A stretch of DNA of 50,504 nucleotides from NCBI RefSeq assembly GCF_000429685.1, contig NZ_AUCI01000024.1:1-50504 (forward strand), read 5' to 3'. The position numbers and the translations under genes are program-made. Below, piece by piece: positions 17,271 to 25,460 of this stretch. Position 1 is the stretch's first letter. Every line of letters starts with the position of its first letter. The notes under the pieces are model-generated. The model had not been told where the DNA came from and did no database searches. It worked only from the letters and a program-made list of their open reading frames with translations. This stretch comes from Salibacterium aidingense DSM 18341. Lineage in GTDB: Bacteria; Bacillota; Bacilli; Bacillales; Marinococcaceae.

Positions 17271-18038
17271 TTATGAATGGAAGCCCATTTTTTGGGATAT
17301 TTTGTTTCCCCCTTCATGAATAAGTTCCTTAACAAGATCCATTTGGTCTTCGATATAAACGGTAGGACCAAGTGCACCAATGGCAGCAATAACTTCTCCG
17401 TTCATGTCAAAAACAGGGGCCCCAACCCCTGTAACTCCCAGAGTTGTTTCGTCTGATTCTACATACAGTTTTGTTTCACGAATACGTTCCATCCGCTTCC
17501 GCATGACGCTGTTATCTGTCTCTGTTTTTGTTGTATAAGAGGCCCTCGGCTTTTCTAAGATTCGGTCACTCTCCGTTTTCGGCAGGAAAGCCAATATGTT
17601 CGGACCGAGCACGCCATAAGTATAAGGCCGGCGCTGTCCGATCGATGATGAAAATTTAAGACCGTGGTTTTTTTCCTTTTTATATACATAGATAATTTCA
17701 TCCCCATCCGGAACAGCCATAATAATCGTCTGGCCAGTTTTCTCGTATATGTCTTCTAAAATTTCTTCTGCTTCCTCCCTTACGTCTAATGCGTATGGCG
17801 TAAGGGATCCTAAAGCAAAGAGCTGCACCCCGGGTTTATACTTCATCGTAGATTCATTAAATTGCACCAAACTTCTTCGTTCCAAGGTACACAGGATTCG
17901 ATAAACGGTGGAATTTGGAATTTGTGTAATTTCTGATAATTCGTCGATATTTAATTCATATTTATCAGCCGAGAAGGCCAATAATATATCAACTGCTCGG
18001 TCCACAGATCGGATCGGATTCATATTTACAGTACGCAT
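17271..18038 (-). CDS. IclR-family transcriptional regulator (paralog 1)
   Basis: A 255-aa regulator: N-terminal winged HTH (INELDELSEITQIPNSTVYRILCTL region, about 25-60) and C-terminal IclR effector domain with GLKFSSSIGQRRPYTYGVLG and TTLGVTGVGAPVFD. It is clearly paralogous to the IclR at 21801, sharing NPIR-V-R, NSTVYRILCTLE/RSTVYRILCTLE and the QRRPYTYGVLG block. It faces away from the TRAP operon. Its start follows GGAGG by 5 bases. A palindromic half-site pair lies in its upstream region and the shared operators lie in front of the catabolic operons, so it is the leading candidate for the local repressor and may autoregulate. Confidence 0.88.
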   Translation of the reverse strand: MRTVNMNPIRSVDRAVDILLAFSADKYELNIDELSEITQIPNSTVYRILCTLERRSLVQFNESTMKYKPGVQLFALGSLTPYALDVREEAEEILEDIYEKTGQTIIMAVPDGDEIIYVYKKEKNHGLKFSSSIGQRRPYTYGVLGPNILAFLPKTESDRILEKPRASYTTKTETDNSVMRKRMERIRETKLYVESDETTLGVTGVGAPVFDMNGEVIAAIGALGPTVYIEDQMDLVKELIHEGGNKISQKMGFHS

Positions 18039-18114
18039 AAATACCTCCAGGAATAATTTTTCAATTTTAACTCTTTATTTATTCTAACAGATTTTCCGAT
18101 TAAATAAGAAGTAA

Positions 18115-18131
18115 AACTCACTGAGCGAGTT
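18115..18131. promoter_or_regulatory. Palindromic IclR-type operator upstream of iclR paralog 1
   Basis: AACTCACTGAGCGAGTT is an imperfect 17-bp palindrome built from the same CTCA/GAGT half-sites that occur in the operators of the catabolic promoters. It lies 77 bases upstream of the iclR start and about 60 bases from the TRAP-operon -35, so it could serve both directions. Confidence 0.6.
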
Positions 18132-18191
18132 ATTATGACAACACACTGCCCTCCACTGCCCTTTGTTCTTTTTCCTAAATATTAATTCATA

Positions 18192-18220
18192 TTGACTGTT
18201 ATCTGAAAAGTTGCTATACT
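18192..18220 (+). promoter_or_regulatory. Sigma-A promoter of the TAXI/TRAP operon
   Basis: TTGACT (18192-18197), a 17-base spacer, then TATACT (18215-18220). Transcription should start near 18227, immediately before the operator at 18233. Confidence 0.8.
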
Positions 18221-18230
18221 TTCATTACTA

Positions 18231-18260
18231 AATGAGTTAGTAATCTCACTAAGCGAGTCA
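18231..18260. promoter_or_regulatory. Three-half-site IclR operator, TRAP operon
   Basis: TGAG at 18233, CTCA at 18245 and a variant CGAG at 18254: the pattern TGAG-N8-CTCA-N5-TGAG shared with three other promoters in this region. It lies just downstream of the -10 box, a blocking position. Confidence 0.75.
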
Positions 18261-18297
18261 GAAATGATAATTTTTACTAAACAAAGGGGGTTTATAG

Positions 18298-18354
18298 ATG
18301 ATTATAAATAATAAATCGACTCATTTACATATTTTGAAAAATTCAGAAATCTAG
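18298..18354 (+). CDS. Possible 18-codon leader peptide in the TRAP operon leader
   Basis: ATG at 18298 follows a strong AAAGGGGG site by 7 bases and runs 18 codons (MIINNKSTHLHILKNSEI) to TAG at 18354. It lies in the long 5' leader, between the operator and the solute-binding gene. The composition is not strikingly biased, so classic amino-acid attenuation is not indicated. Whether it is translated is unknown; the ribosome site is the only positive evidence. Confidence 0.4.
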   Translation: MIINNKSTHLHILKNSEI

Positions 18355-18371
18355 TTTTATTTTTTGACTTA

Positions 18372-18385
18372 TGAAAGCGCTATCT
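18372..18385 (+). promoter_or_regulatory. CcpA cre box in the TRAP operon leader
   Basis: TGAAAGCGCTATCT matches the cre consensus TGWAANCGNTNWCA at 13 of 14 positions. It sits about 145 bases downstream of the predicted start, where CcpA could act as a roadblock. A sibling, TGAAAGCGTTATCT, lies before the hydrolase/LLM operon. Confidence 0.7.
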
Positions 18386-18423
18386 TATTACTAAAAACAC
18401 ATTCTATCATAAGAGGTGAAAAT

Positions 18424-19563
18424 ATGAAAAAAATTTTGCGAAGGTTATTGATTACAGGAGGAGCTTTTCTTCTATTATCTGCATGCGGGGAAGGAAGTGA
18501 CGCCGGTAACAGCGTAGAAGGGGGGACGGACCAACAAAACGGAGAAGAAGCAGCAGGGGGTGAAAGTGAACCATTAGAGGAAGGTCAAACACCAGATGAA
18601 AGTGGAGATACTTATAGTTTCGCTACTTCTCCTCAGGGAACTTCTGTTAATGCTATCGGAAATGGTTTGGCCAGCATGATTAATCAAAACTCTGATGTTT
18701 CCACTTCTATCCAGCCCTATGCCGGTATAAACGCATGGCTTCCACTATTAAATGAAGGGGAAATTGATTTAGGTGTAGACAGCGCACCAGATATGATCTT
18801 TGCTTATCAAGGAAACGAAGAAGTTGGTTATGATGAATCTCTTGATGAATTACGTCTTATCGTCCGGGGAAATTTTATCAAAGCAACCGGCTTAGCTGTT
18901 CGAGAAGACTCTGATATTGAAAGCGTTGCTGATTTGGAAGGAAAACGTGTCGCTTCGGACTTTTCTGGAGCAACAGTAGCTCAGCTTATATCCGAAGCAA
19001 CCCTCTATGCCAACGGTCTTTCCTGGGATGACGTAAACGAAGTGCCTGTTCCTTCCATTGACCGAGGCGTCGAAGGGCTTCAGAACAATCAGCTTGATGC
19101 TACATTTGCACTTGTGCCATCTACGCCGTTAATGCAGGAAGCGCACAGTACTACCGGGCTGAAAGGCTTTGATTTTTTGGATGATTATGGACCGGATGAA
19201 ATTGATAATGTTCCGGATGATGTGTTTAACGAAATTAAAACCCGTATACCTGCGGCACAGATGACCTCCGTTCAACCAGAGGGGTACCTGTCTGAAGAAA
19301 CAACAGCCATCCAATATCCAAATTACCTTGTCAGTTCTACCCATATGAATGGCGAAGATATTTATGAAATGTTGGAGGCGTTATGGGAGCATCACGAAGA
19401 ATTGTATGATGTTCATCCTTGGTTAAAGACCTGGAACCCTGAACAGATGTTTGATGAATCGCCCGAGATTCCATACCATGAAGCAGCTGTTGAATTCTTC
19501 AAGGATCAAGGTATTTGGACGGATGAAGCACAAGAAGCACAAGATGAGTTAACAGGAAATTAA
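18424..19563 (+). CDS. TAXI-family TRAP transporter solute-binding lipoprotein
   Basis: Extracytoplasmic receptor that delivers substrate to the TRAP permease encoded next. The 379-aa precursor has a lysine/arginine-rich start (MKKILRRLL), a hydrophobic segment and a lipobox LLLSAC, then a Gly/Glu-rich tether. The mature part has TAXI features: YSFATSPQGTSVNAIGNGLA at the N-terminus, then GEIDLGVDSAPDM and VADLEGKRVASDFSGA. I start it at 18424, where AGAGGTG precedes the ATG; the frame is open further upstream without a ribosome site. Known TAXI substrates include glutamate and other carboxylates; this one is not known. The context suggests an aromatic or heterocyclic acid. Confidence 0.9.
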   Translation: MKKILRRLLITGGAFLLLSACGEGSDAGNSVEGGTDQQNGEEAAGGESEPLEEGQTPDESGDTYSFATSPQGTSVNAIGNGLASMINQNSDVSTSIQPYAGINAWLPLLNEGEIDLGVDSAPDMIFAYQGNEEVGYDESLDELRLIVRGNFIKATGLAVREDSDIESVADLEGKRVASDFSGATVAQLISEATLYANGLSWDDVNEVPVPSIDRGVEGLQNNQLDATFALVPSTPLMQEAHSTTGLKGFDFLDDYGPDEIDNVPDDVFNEIKTRIPAAQMTSVQPEGYLSEETTAIQYPNYLVSSTHMNGEDIYEMLEALWEHHEELYDVHPWLKTWNPEQMFDESPEIPYHEAAVEFFKDQGIWTDEAQEAQDELTGN

Positions 19564-19594
19564 CTTTCATCTACTTACTAATATGGGGCTTGTC

Positions 19595-19642
19595 AAGGCT
19601 GATACATGGAAGCGGTAACCAGCCGTTTCCATGTGTAGCCTT
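19595..19642 (+). other. Intercistronic hairpin between TRAP receptor and permease genes
   Basis: AAGGCT...ACATGGAA...CGG pairs with CCG...TTCCATGT...AGCCTT around a short loop. There is no T-run. A hairpin after a receptor gene commonly protects its mRNA and gives more receptor than permease. Confidence 0.6.
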
Positions 19643-19677
19643 CGATTCCAATATTAAAGTGGGAGGTCATCATTCTT

Positions 19678-21711
19678 ATGGCAGATAATCATTCTCAACA
19701 TTCAACCTCCAGCCCACCTAAAGAAGCAAATCCTGAACAAAAAAGATATCGAACGTTCGATAATACATTCATGAAGATATTAGTGAACTGTTCTTTATCC
19801 TTAATACCCATTGTCGGTATATTATTCGTACTGAACATCCATCAACAACTAGGGCTGGTCTTTTTTAACGAACAATATTTTGGTTTGTTTTTTGCGCTTA
19901 TTTTGTTCGGAATATTTCTAGTCATTCCAGCAGCAAAAAATGCTTCCTTGACCAAAGTTCCTTGGTATGACTGGCTGCTCGCCTTAAGCGGACTTGTCGT
20001 CGGAGGTTATCTTCTGATTTATTACCCGGATATTATGTTAATGATCGGCCAGGTTACCACGGAACGCTTCATTTTATGTGTCATTGCTGTACTTCTTGTT
20101 TTAGAAGCGATACGCCGTATGCTGGGGATTATTTTATTATCGATTGTTGCTGCCTTTATTTCCTATGGTTTTCTGGCCCCATACTTACCGGGAGTCCTAA
20201 GAGGAAGCGGCACGGCGCCGGATCAACTATTCAATTATTTATACCTAGATCCTAATGCCATGATGAGTATGCTCGATTTAGCCTCCACCATTGGTTTAGT
20301 CTTTATCCTGTTTGGACAAATTTTAATTTACATGAAGGGCGGGGATATTTTAAACGATATTGCCTTATTCCTCTTCGGCCGGTTTCGCGGCGGACCTGCT
20401 AAAGGATCCATTCTCGGTTCCACCTTTATAGGCTCTGTCACTGGTAACCCCGTTTCCAACGTCCTGCTCACAGGAAATGTAACGATCCCTTTGATGAAAC
20501 GTAACGACTTTAATGGCACCCAGGCAGGAGCGGTAGAATCGGTAGCTTCCACCGGGGGACAGATCATTCCTCCCGTTATGGGGATTGCAGCATTTATCAT
20601 AGCAGAAAGTTTAGGGGTCCCTTATGTAGAAGTGGCTATTGCAGCCATTATTCCAGCTATTCTTTATTATTTATGTTTATTTTTACAGGTGGACTTTATT
20701 GCTGCGAAACGAGGGCTGGATGGGTTAAAGTCTTATATGCTCCCTTCCTTAAAGGGAATCTTAAAAGTCGTTTGGCTCATCATCCCTTCCTTTGGTTCGT
20801 TAGTATATTTCCTGTTCATCGTGGGCTACACTCCTGCATTATCAGGTATGTACGCTTCTATCATCGCTTTCTTCACATTGGGGGTTTTCCAATCCTACAT
20901 CCGTAAACAGCTGTTTACGAAGTTGTTTGACATCCTTTTTGGGACCGGAAAGTTAATGCTTGAAATTACGATTGTATTAGCTGCTGCCGGCATAGTTATG
21001 GGAGTAACTGGTATTACAGGGTTAGGTTTCAATATTGGCATGCTCTTGCAGGGGCTAGCTGATTATGGATTGTTGACTCTTCTTATCGTAAGTGCTGGCG
21101 TTTGCATCATACTAGGCATGGGTATGCCCTCTGTTGCGGCATATGCCGTTGTTGCTGTGCTAGTAGCACCTACTCTCATCGATTTAGGGGTGCAGCCATT
21201 AGCAGCTCACCTTTTTGTCTTCTATTTCGCGATTGTGTCAAACTTCACGCCCCCTATAGCCGTGGCCTGTTTTGCAGCTGCTCCTATTGCTCAGGAAAGT
21301 CCGCATAAAATTGGTTTCCGTGCTATGCAGCTGGGTTTAGTGGCTTATATTGTGCCATTCCTGTTTGTATTTGCTCCAGAACTATTAATAAGTGTAGATG
21401 GGAGCCAATCATGGACTGCCACCGGAATCACATTAGTAACTGCAGCATTTGCCTGCTATCTGCTTGCCATGGGTGTGGAAGGGTATTTATTTGATCACTT
21501 GACCACCCCTAAAAGATTGTTCCTGTTCGTGATTGCAGGTTGTTTATTTTTCCCTTATTCCATTTGGGAATATAGTTGGATTTTGAACTATTCTGCTTTC
21601 ATTATTGGAATTCTTTTCATTATTAGTGAGTGGAAATTCAGAAATAAAGAAAAAGACTATCAACCGGCCGATCCCTCTGAAAACTATGGTCTCCAAAAAG
21701 ATCAGCCATAA
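19678..21711 (+). CDS. Fused TRAP transporter permease (DctQM fusion, TAXI type)
   Basis: Integral membrane permease of the TAXI-TRAP system. At 677 aa it has the small 4-helix DctQ-like part (about 30-175) fused to the 12-helix DctM part, as is usual for TAXI transporters. DctM landmarks are GGPAKGSILGSTFIGSVTGN, STGGQIIPPVMGIAAFI, LGMGMPSVAAYAVVAVLVAP and FYFAIVSNFTPPIAVACFAA. Transport is expected to be ion-coupled (Na+ or H+). GGGAGGT lies about 10 bases upstream of the ATG. It follows the receptor gene and is followed by a second iclR. Confidence 0.92.
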   Translation: MADNHSQHSTSSPPKEANPEQKRYRTFDNTFMKILVNCSLSLIPIVGILFVLNIHQQLGLVFFNEQYFGLFFALILFGIFLVIPAAKNASLTKVPWYDWLLALSGLVVGGYLLIYYPDIMLMIGQVTTERFILCVIAVLLVLEAIRRMLGIILLSIVAAFISYGFLAPYLPGVLRGSGTAPDQLFNYLYLDPNAMMSMLDLASTIGLVFILFGQILIYMKGGDILNDIALFLFGRFRGGPAKGSILGSTFIGSVTGNPVSNVLLTGNVTIPLMKRNDFNGTQAGAVESVASTGGQIIPPVMGIAAFIIAESLGVPYVEVAIAAIIPAILYYLCLFLQVDFIAAKRGLDGLKSYMLPSLKGILKVVWLIIPSFGSLVYFLFIVGYTPALSGMYASIIAFFTLGVFQSYIRKQLFTKLFDILFGTGKLMLEITIVLAAAGIVMGVTGITGLGFNIGMLLQGLADYGLLTLLIVSAGVCIILGMGMPSVAAYAVVAVLVAPTLIDLGVQPLAAHLFVFYFAIVSNFTPPIAVACFAAAPIAQESPHKIGFRAMQLGLVAYIVPFLFVFAPELLISVDGSQSWTATGITLVTAAFACYLLAMGVEGYLFDHLTTPKRLFLFVIAGCLFFPYSIWEYSWILNYSAFIIGILFIISEWKFRNKEKDYQPADPSENYGLQKDQP

Positions 21712-21800
21712 AGAGATGAATTTTTAACCCGGCCCTTGTTTCCTTTTGTTAAGCTGCCGTGCTTATATTATATACCAAACCTGGCAGAGGGTTGATCAAA

Positions 21801-22607
21801 ATGAGAGAAATCAATGCAAATCCCATACGTGCTGTAGAGCGGAGTATCACCGTTTTAGAAGCTTTTACGATGAATAAGGGAAAATTGAGCTTAGACGAGG
21901 TGGTTTCTTTTACCAATATTCCAAGGTCTACCGTATATCGGATTTTATGTACCTTGGAAATCAATGGGATGCTGGAGTTTGACGAAGAAGACCAACGTTA
22001 CCGGCCAGGCCTTAAGCTTGTTGAAATAGGAGTCTTCCTTTCGTCATCTTTAGATATTTATCAAGAGGCTGAAGACGTTTTGTTAAAGCTTCAGACAGAT
22101 ACGGAACAGACAGTTGTTATGGCACTAGGGGATGAAAAAGACATTATTTATGTTTTTATTAAAGAAAATAATGAAGGCTTAAAATTCTCTTCAGTTGTCG
22201 GACAACGGCGCCCTTATACTTATGGCGTACTCGGCTATACCCTTCTCGCTTTTGAAGACAAAGAAAAAATGGAACGAATTTTGCGTGAAGAAATATCCAA
22301 ACGGACTCCTTACACAGTGACCGACAGAAATGAAATGAAGCACCGTTTTGAAAACATTCGAATTCGCGGACTCTTTACGGAAACGGACGAAACAACCGTC
22401 GGAGTGACCGGTGTGGGGGCCCCAGTGTTTGACAGAAAGAAGAAACCTGCTGCGGCCATTGGAATTGTTGGTCCTTCCATACAATTAAAGGACACTAACC
22501 TTATAAAAGCTGAGAACCTATTATTTCAAGCAGCAGAAGAGATTTCTAACCGTATGGGCTATAAGGGGAATTTCTTCGTGAATAAATCCGTAAAGAAAGA
22601 TAATTAA
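21801..22607 (+). CDS. IclR-family transcriptional regulator (paralog 2)
   Basis: A 268-aa regulator encoded inside the TRAP operon. Winged HTH near 30-60 (VSFTNIPRSTVYRILCTLEI) and IclR effector domain (GLKFSSVVGQRRPYTYGVLG; TTVGVTGVGAPVFD). It is a paralog of the divergent regulator at 17271-18038. ATG 21801 follows AGAGGG; an upstream in-frame start has none. Being inside an operon that carries the shared operator, its level should rise on induction, so the pair could form a feedback loop or recognise different ligands. Which paralog binds which site cannot be told. Confidence 0.88.
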   Translation: MREINANPIRAVERSITVLEAFTMNKGKLSLDEVVSFTNIPRSTVYRILCTLEINGMLEFDEEDQRYRPGLKLVEIGVFLSSSLDIYQEAEDVLLKLQTDTEQTVVMALGDEKDIIYVFIKENNEGLKFSSVVGQRRPYTYGVLGYTLLAFEDKEKMERILREEISKRTPYTVTDRNEMKHRFENIRIRGLFTETDETTVGVTGVGAPVFDRKKKPAAAIGIVGPSIQLKDTNLIKAENLLFQAAEEISNRMGYKGNFFVNKSVKKDN

Positions 22608-22624
22608 TGGGAAAGGAGTCTATC

Positions 22625-23656
22625 ATGAAAGCCATACGTAAAGTAAAACGGAAATATGGCGGGATTGCCATAGAAAATGTCCCTCCTCCCTCTCCTACAG
22701 ACGAGGAAGTATTGATAAAAATAAAAACCGCATCCATTTGTGGGTCAGACCTCCATGCTTACACCTATTCTCCCACTCATCATTACATTACTACCCCAGT
22801 AACAATGGGCCATGAATGTGCTGGAGAAATAATAGAAGCAGGCTCCCAAGTGAAAGATTATCGGATTGGCGACCGGGTAGTGGTAGAGGCAATATTATAT
22901 TGTGGAACGTGCAGCTCCTGCATGGAGGGAAATACCCATTTATGTGATGAATTTGAAGTTCGTGGGATGAAAAGAGATGGCGTATTCACTGAACAAATTG
23001 CCATCCACCCAAAATACCTGCATAAAATACCGAATGATTTACCATTTGATCAAGCCTGCTTGACGGAACCTTTAGCTGTTGCCGCTCATGCAGCTATAGA
23101 CAATAGCCGCATCTCCCCAGGAGACCTTGTTTTAATTACCGGCCCCGGTCCAATAGGCATGTTAGCTTCTTATATAACCAAAGCAATGGGGGCTGTTCCA
23201 ATCATTTCAGGAATAAGTTCGGATGAAGAAGTCCGTCTTCCCTTATTAAGAAAAAGTGGGTTTCATACTATTAACAGCGAAAAGGAAGATATACGTTTCG
23301 TCCTCCATCATTACTTTGACACCAACCATGTCGATGTCGTTTTAGAATGCTCGGGAACCTCTCAAGTTATCCAACCATCTCTGGGAGTGTTACGTAAAGG
23401 CGGGACTCTCACTCTTGTGGGATTATATTCAAAAATCGCTCAAGTCGACTTGACTCAGGCCGTGCGAAAAGAGATTACTATAAGATCCAGTTGCGCCTAT
23501 AAATGGAAAAATTTTGAACAATCTTTAAAGCTTTTAGATTCTAATACATTGGATATCGATAACATCATTGCTCACTACTCAGCAGAGGATGCAGAACAAG
23601 CATTTGAAGATGCTGTAAACAAGAAAGTACCAAAACCAATTTTTCAAATTTCCTAA
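22625..23656 (+). CDS. Zinc-dependent alcohol dehydrogenase (MDR family, sorbitol/threonine dehydrogenase-like)
   Basis: NAD(P)-dependent oxidation of a secondary or benzylic alcohol. The 343-aa protein has the catalytic zinc ligands in ICGSDLH and GHECAGEI, the structural zinc motif CGTCSSCMEGNTHLC, and a GPGPIGML nucleotide-binding loop. I chose ATG 22625 because GGAAAGGAG precedes it by 7 bases; the frame starts at 22607 but that ATG overlaps the iclR stop. It lies between iclR and an SDR gene and probably belongs to the same operon. The substrate is unknown; its place suggests a pathway alcohol. Confidence 0.88.
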   Translation: MKAIRKVKRKYGGIAIENVPPPSPTDEEVLIKIKTASICGSDLHAYTYSPTHHYITTPVTMGHECAGEIIEAGSQVKDYRIGDRVVVEAILYCGTCSSCMEGNTHLCDEFEVRGMKRDGVFTEQIAIHPKYLHKIPNDLPFDQACLTEPLAVAAHAAIDNSRISPGDLVLITGPGPIGMLASYITKAMGAVPIISGISSDEEVRLPLLRKSGFHTINSEKEDIRFVLHHYFDTNHVDVVLECSGTSQVIQPSLGVLRKGGTLTLVGLYSKIAQVDLTQAVRKEITIRSSCAYKWKNFEQSLKLLDSNTLDIDNIIAHYSAEDAEQAFEDAVNKKVPKPIFQIS

Positions 23657-23676
23657 ATTATTTGAGGGGGGATATA

Positions 23677-24516
23677 ATGTCAAACCTACAAGGACAAGTG
23701 GCCTTTATAACAGGCGCTGCACATCCTCTTGGAATTGGACGTTCGATTGCCAATCATCTTGGATCTCAGGGAGCAAAAGTTATTATTGGTGATATTGATA
23801 AAAAATATTTAGAAAGTGCGGTTTATGACCTAAAGAAGCAAGGTATCGAGTCTGATTGTTATGATATTGATGTCAGTCGTTTAGATGAAGTTCAGACTGC
23901 GGTAGAGAAAATTATAAAAGCAGAAAACAAAATTGATATTTTAGTAAACAACGTTGGAGGAACAAGCAAAACAAACAGGGAAAGTGTCTCCGGCGGTGAA
24001 GATACCACCGCAACTTCAAGCAGCACTCCGGTTTTAGGAGTTTCCAATGCCACGCCGGAACAGTGGGAAAAAATTATAAATGTTAATTTAAATAGTGTGA
24101 TTTATTGCTCACAGGCTGTGCTGCCTCATATGAAAAAACGGCAGTACGGACGTATAGTTAATTTCGCATCTGTGGCGGGCCAGCGCGGGGTAAGTAAAAT
24201 TGAATCCTTTACGTCCGGGCCTTACTCTGTTGCCAAGGCAGCTGTTATCGGCCTTACACGGCAGCTTGCTATAGAAAATGCAGAACATGGTATTAATGTA
24301 AATGCTGTCTCGCCAGGATTCGTAAAATCAGCCCGCGGGCAGGCTTTAGATGACTTACCGGAAGAACATAAACAAGCGTTGCTCGAATCAATTCCACAAG
24401 GACGGTTTGCAGAATCAGACGAAGTTGCCAGTGTGGTTCTGGGGCTTTGTACCAGCCAATTTCAATACGTCACAGGACAAACGATTAATGTAAACGGTGG
24501 GATGTATTTCAGCTGA
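23677..24516 (+). CDS. Short-chain dehydrogenase/reductase (SDR)
   Basis: A classical SDR of 279 aa using NAD(P). Seen: cofactor motif TGAAHPLGIGRS (a TGxxxxxGIG variant with an insertion), DID acidic switch near 63, NNVGG, the catalytic Ser in NFASVAGQRG and YSVAKAA (Tyr/Lys), then SPGFVKS. A Ser/Thr/Gly-rich insert (about 105-130) follows NNVGGTSKTN and is longer than usual. GAGGGGGG precedes ATG 23677. It is the last gene of the TRAP operon, followed by a terminator. With the alcohol dehydrogenase it may interconvert alcohol and carbonyl intermediates of the pathway. Confidence 0.88.
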   Translation: MSNLQGQVAFITGAAHPLGIGRSIANHLGSQGAKVIIGDIDKKYLESAVYDLKKQGIESDCYDIDVSRLDEVQTAVEKIIKAENKIDILVNNVGGTSKTNRESVSGGEDTTATSSSTPVLGVSNATPEQWEKIINVNLNSVIYCSQAVLPHMKKRQYGRIVNFASVAGQRGVSKIESFTSGPYSVAKAAVIGLTRQLAIENAEHGINVNAVSPGFVKSARGQALDDLPEEHKQALLESIPQGRFAESDEVASVVLGLCTSQFQYVTGQTINVNGGMYFS

Positions 24517-24528
24517 GCACTTCTATAG

Positions 24529-24568
24529 AGGCTGTTCCTGAGGTTTGCCGCAGGAACGGCCTTTTTTA
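24529..24568 (+). terminator. Terminator of the TRAP-iclR-adh-sdr operon
   Basis: AGGCTGTTCCTG (24529-24540) pairs with CAGGAACGGCCT (24551-24562), one G-U, followed by a T run. Confidence 0.9.
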
Positions 24569-24572
24569 TTTA

Positions 24573-24586
24573 AGATAACGCTTTCA
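24573..24586 (-). promoter_or_regulatory. CcpA cre box before the hydrolase/LLM operon
   Basis: The minus strand reads TGAAAGCGTTATCT, 13 of 14 matches to the cre consensus and one base different from the cre at 18372. It ends 9 bases before the -35 box of this operon. Confidence 0.7.
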
Positions 24587-24595
24587 ACACATATA

Positions 24596-24624
24596 TTGAC
24601 AACGCATAACATCCATGCTAAGTT
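24596..24624 (+). promoter_or_regulatory. Promoter of the hydrolase/LLM monooxygenase operon
   Basis: TTGACA (24596-24601), 17-base spacer, TAAGTT (24619-24624). The operator follows directly. Confidence 0.65.
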
Positions 24625-24635
24625 AAAAGTGAATA

Positions 24636-24668
24636 AAGTGAGATGGTCATTCCATCTAGTGAGATGAA
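24636..24668. promoter_or_regulatory. Three-half-site IclR operator, hydrolase/LLM operon
   Basis: TGAG at 24639 and 24660, exactly 21 bp apart, with a degenerate middle half-site TCCA at 24651. This is the most divergent of the four sites. It overlaps the predicted 5' end of the transcript. Confidence 0.6.
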
Positions 24669-24680
24669 AGGAGAAGATAA

Positions 24681-25445
24681 ATGACTACGGCAGCCAGTTA
24701 TGACGAAAAAACGATTGAAGTAAAAGGCATCAATGTTCGAGTATTGCGGAAAGGAAAAGGGGAACCCCTGCTTTGGTTACACGGTGCAAACGGGGGAGGT
24801 TGGAATCCATTTTTAGAAGAATTATCCGAACATTATGACGTTATCGCGCCAGATCACCCTGGTTTTAACCAGTCGGACGTCTCTAAACAGATTGATTCAT
24901 TTGATGATATGGCTTTTCACTACCGGGATTTTCTCGACGTTCTTCATTTAGAAAGCGTTAACATTATTGGCAGCTCTCTGGGAGCATGGATTGGCCTTCA
25001 ATTTGCTCTGACCCATCAGCACCGCGTCCGCAAACTTGTCCTCTGCAATGCCGCCGGTATTAATATCCCTGGCGTAGAATCCATTGATCCCTTTAATTTG
25101 ACTATTCATCAGCTGTCGGAACACTTATTTTATGACAAAGCTAGAGCCCCTGAAATGCCGCCGTTAGACAACATGCCGCTTGAAATGTTAAAAAACCGCT
25201 CCATGCATGCAAGACTTATGTGGGAAAAAGGCTACGATCCAAAACTTTTATCCCGAGCTGAAGGGGTGCACGTTCCAACCTTGATTATCTGGGGACGAAA
25301 TGATGAACTAATCCCATTAAAGAACGGAGAAAACCTGGAAGCGGCCATGCCAAACTCTACCCTGGTCGTATTTGACGAAACAGGCCACTTGCCTTACATC
25401 GAAAAACGCGAACAATTGATTGAGGAAATTTTAAATTTTATTTAA
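24681..25445 (+). CDS. Alpha/beta-fold hydrolase
   Basis: A 254-aa hydrolase. Oxyanion-hole motif LLWLHGANGGGWN near 30, nucleophile in GSSLGAW (Ser near 97), acid in WGRNDELIP and catalytic His in ETGHLPYIEKRE. It is the size of C-C bond hydrolases, the RutD aminoacrylate hydrolase and the NicD N-formylmaleamate deformylase, all ring-cleavage enzymes. Here it begins an operon with an LLM monooxygenase and a RutB-like amidohydrolase, so hydrolysis of a ring-opened amide, formamide or ester is likely. The substrate is inferred from neighbours only. Confidence 0.85.
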   Translation: MTTAASYDEKTIEVKGINVRVLRKGKGEPLLWLHGANGGGWNPFLEELSEHYDVIAPDHPGFNQSDVSKQIDSFDDMAFHYRDFLDVLHLESVNIIGSSLGAWIGLQFALTHQHRVRKLVLCNAAGINIPGVESIDPFNLTIHQLSEHLFYDKARAPEMPPLDNMPLEMLKNRSMHARLMWEKGYDPKLLSRAEGVHVPTLIIWGRNDELIPLKNGENLEAAMPNSTLVVFDETGHLPYIEKREQLIEEILNFI

Positions 25446-25460
25446 AAGGAGCGATATGTG

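Noticed and set aside
18039-18423. Riboswitch in the long TRAP operon leader
   Set aside because: No known aptamer core or terminator/antiterminator pair is visible; operator, mini-ORF and cre explain the length.
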